DNA of 7,119 nucleotides from Bacteroidales bacterium (GTDB taxonomy: Bacteria > Bacteroidota > Bacteroidia > Bacteroidales > FEN-979): NCBI GenBank assembly GCA_016926765.1, contig JAFGNY010000173.1, positions 1 through 7,119 of the forward strand. The letters run 5' to 3'. A program made the position numbers and the translations under genes. Of the stretch, positions 6,897-7,119 are shown one piece after another. Within the stretch, counting starts at the first letter, position 1; every line of letters starts with the position of its first letter. The notes under the pieces were generated by a model that was given only the letters and a program-made list of their open reading frames with translations, was not told the origin of the DNA and searched no databases.

Positions 6897-6927
6897 TTGG
6901 TGGTTTTTGTTTGATTTTCTATCTTTG
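6897..6927 (+). promoter_or_regulatory. Bacteroidota-type promoter of the tRNA genes
   Basis: TTG (6897-6899), a 20-nt spacer and TATCTTTG (6920-6927) match the Bacteroidota promoter pattern. The start would lie near 6934, about 16 nt before the mature 5' end of tRNA-Ser. It is divergent from the Cache-gene promoter at 6819-6850. Confidence 0.7.
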
Positions 6928-6949
6928 CAGCCGTTTTTACAAGCCAATT

Positions 6950-7036
6950 GGAGAGGTGGGTGAGTGGCTGAAACCAACAGTTTGCTAAACTGTCGTACGG
7001 GAAACTGTACCGGGGGTTCGAATCCCCCCTTCTCCG
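6950..7036 (+). tRNA. tRNA-Ser (anticodon GCT)
   Basis: This class II tRNA reads AGC/AGU serine codons. The acceptor stem GGAGAGG (6950-6956) pairs with CTTCTCC (7029-7035) with one G-U pair. The D stem is GGT/ACC (6959-6961/6973-6975). The anticodon stem ACAGT/ACTGT (6977-6981/6989-6993) encloses the loop TTGCTAA with GCT at 6984-6986. A long variable arm (6994-7011) with a GTAC/GTAC stem is typical of tRNA-Ser. The T stem GGGGG/CCCCC flanks TTCGAAT. The discriminator is G7036, usual for serine. The next bases are CAA, so the CCA tail is not encoded. Confidence 0.97.
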
Positions 7037-7042
7037 CAACCT

Positions 7043-7119
7043 CGGGGTATAGCGCAGTCCGGTTAGCGCACCTGCTTTGGGAGCAGGGGGTCGCAGGTTC
7101 GAATCCTGCTACCCCGACC
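7043..7119 (+). tRNA. tRNA-Pro (anticodon TGG), reaching the window edge
   Basis: The acceptor stem CGGGGTA (7043-7049) pairs perfectly with TACCCCG (7110-7116). The D stem is GCGC/GCGC (7052-7055/7066-7069). The anticodon stem CCTGC/GCAGG (7071-7075/7083-7087) holds the loop TTTGGGA with TGG at 7078-7080. The T stem GCAGG/CCTGC (7093-7097/7105-7109) flanks TTCGAAT. The first pair C-G and discriminator A7117 fit bacterial tRNA-Pro identity. The window ends at CC after the discriminator, so whether a full CCA is encoded cannot be seen. Only 6 nt separate it from tRNA-Ser, so the two are almost certainly one transcript. Confidence 0.97.

Noticed and set aside
6950..7119. tRNA-associated integration site (att) for a mobile element
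   Set aside because: No integrase, no duplicated tRNA 3' end and no composition shift are visible in the window.

Overview
The window most likely comes from a Bacteroidota chromosome, probably an environmental Bacteroidales-like lineage. Three things point there. Several intergenic regions carry the phylum's -7 promoter box TAnnTTTG, twice with a TTG/TTTG element exactly 20 nt upstream. Genes lack strong Shine-Dalgarno sequences. The protein families (receiver-sigma54 regulator with the LLDMNF/TGNEG receiver signature, PAS-GAF hybrid kinase with C-terminal receiver, membrane-anchored TrkA-C protein) are common in that phylum. This is inference from sequence style; no marker gene is present.

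Layout, left to right. (1) 1-968, minus strand: an NtrC-type sigma-54 response regulator (receiver + AAA+), cut off by the window edge before its DNA-binding domain. (2) 969-1216: an AT-rich divergent intergenic region with a 49-bp interrupted palindrome, a 12-T tract and a candidate sigma-54 (-24/-12) promoter. (3) 1217-3271, plus: a soluble PAS-GAF hybrid histidine kinase with a C-terminal receiver. (4) 3325-4536, plus, 53 bp downstream and possibly co-transcribed: a glutamate/aspartate-type symporter of the DAACS family. (5) 4552-5250, minus, convergent: a membrane protein with a TrkA-C (RCK_C) domain. (6) 5251-5539: a divergent intergenic region. (7) 5540-5842, plus: an unrecognised 100-residue protein. 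(8) 5880-6794, minus, convergent: a membrane-anchored protein with two tandem Cache-like domains and no output domain. (9) 6950-7119, plus: a promoter followed by tRNA-Ser(GCT) and tRNA-Pro(TGG), 6 nt apart.

The best regulatory hypothesis concerns the left half. The palindrome is centred at 1018, about 108 bp upstream of the start predicted for the candidate sigma-54 promoter (about 1126). That is a normal distance for an NtrC-type upstream activating site. The same palindrome overlaps the -7 box of the regulator gene. One site could therefore activate the kinase-symporter unit and control the regulator itself. The sequence supports the geometry; binding and activity are inferred.

I see no CRISPR array, transposase, phage gene, toxin-antitoxin pair or defence system. 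The window is mostly ordinary signalling, transport and tRNA genes. The items most worth a second look are the palindrome/promoter architecture, the output-less tandem-Cache protein and the small unknown protein.
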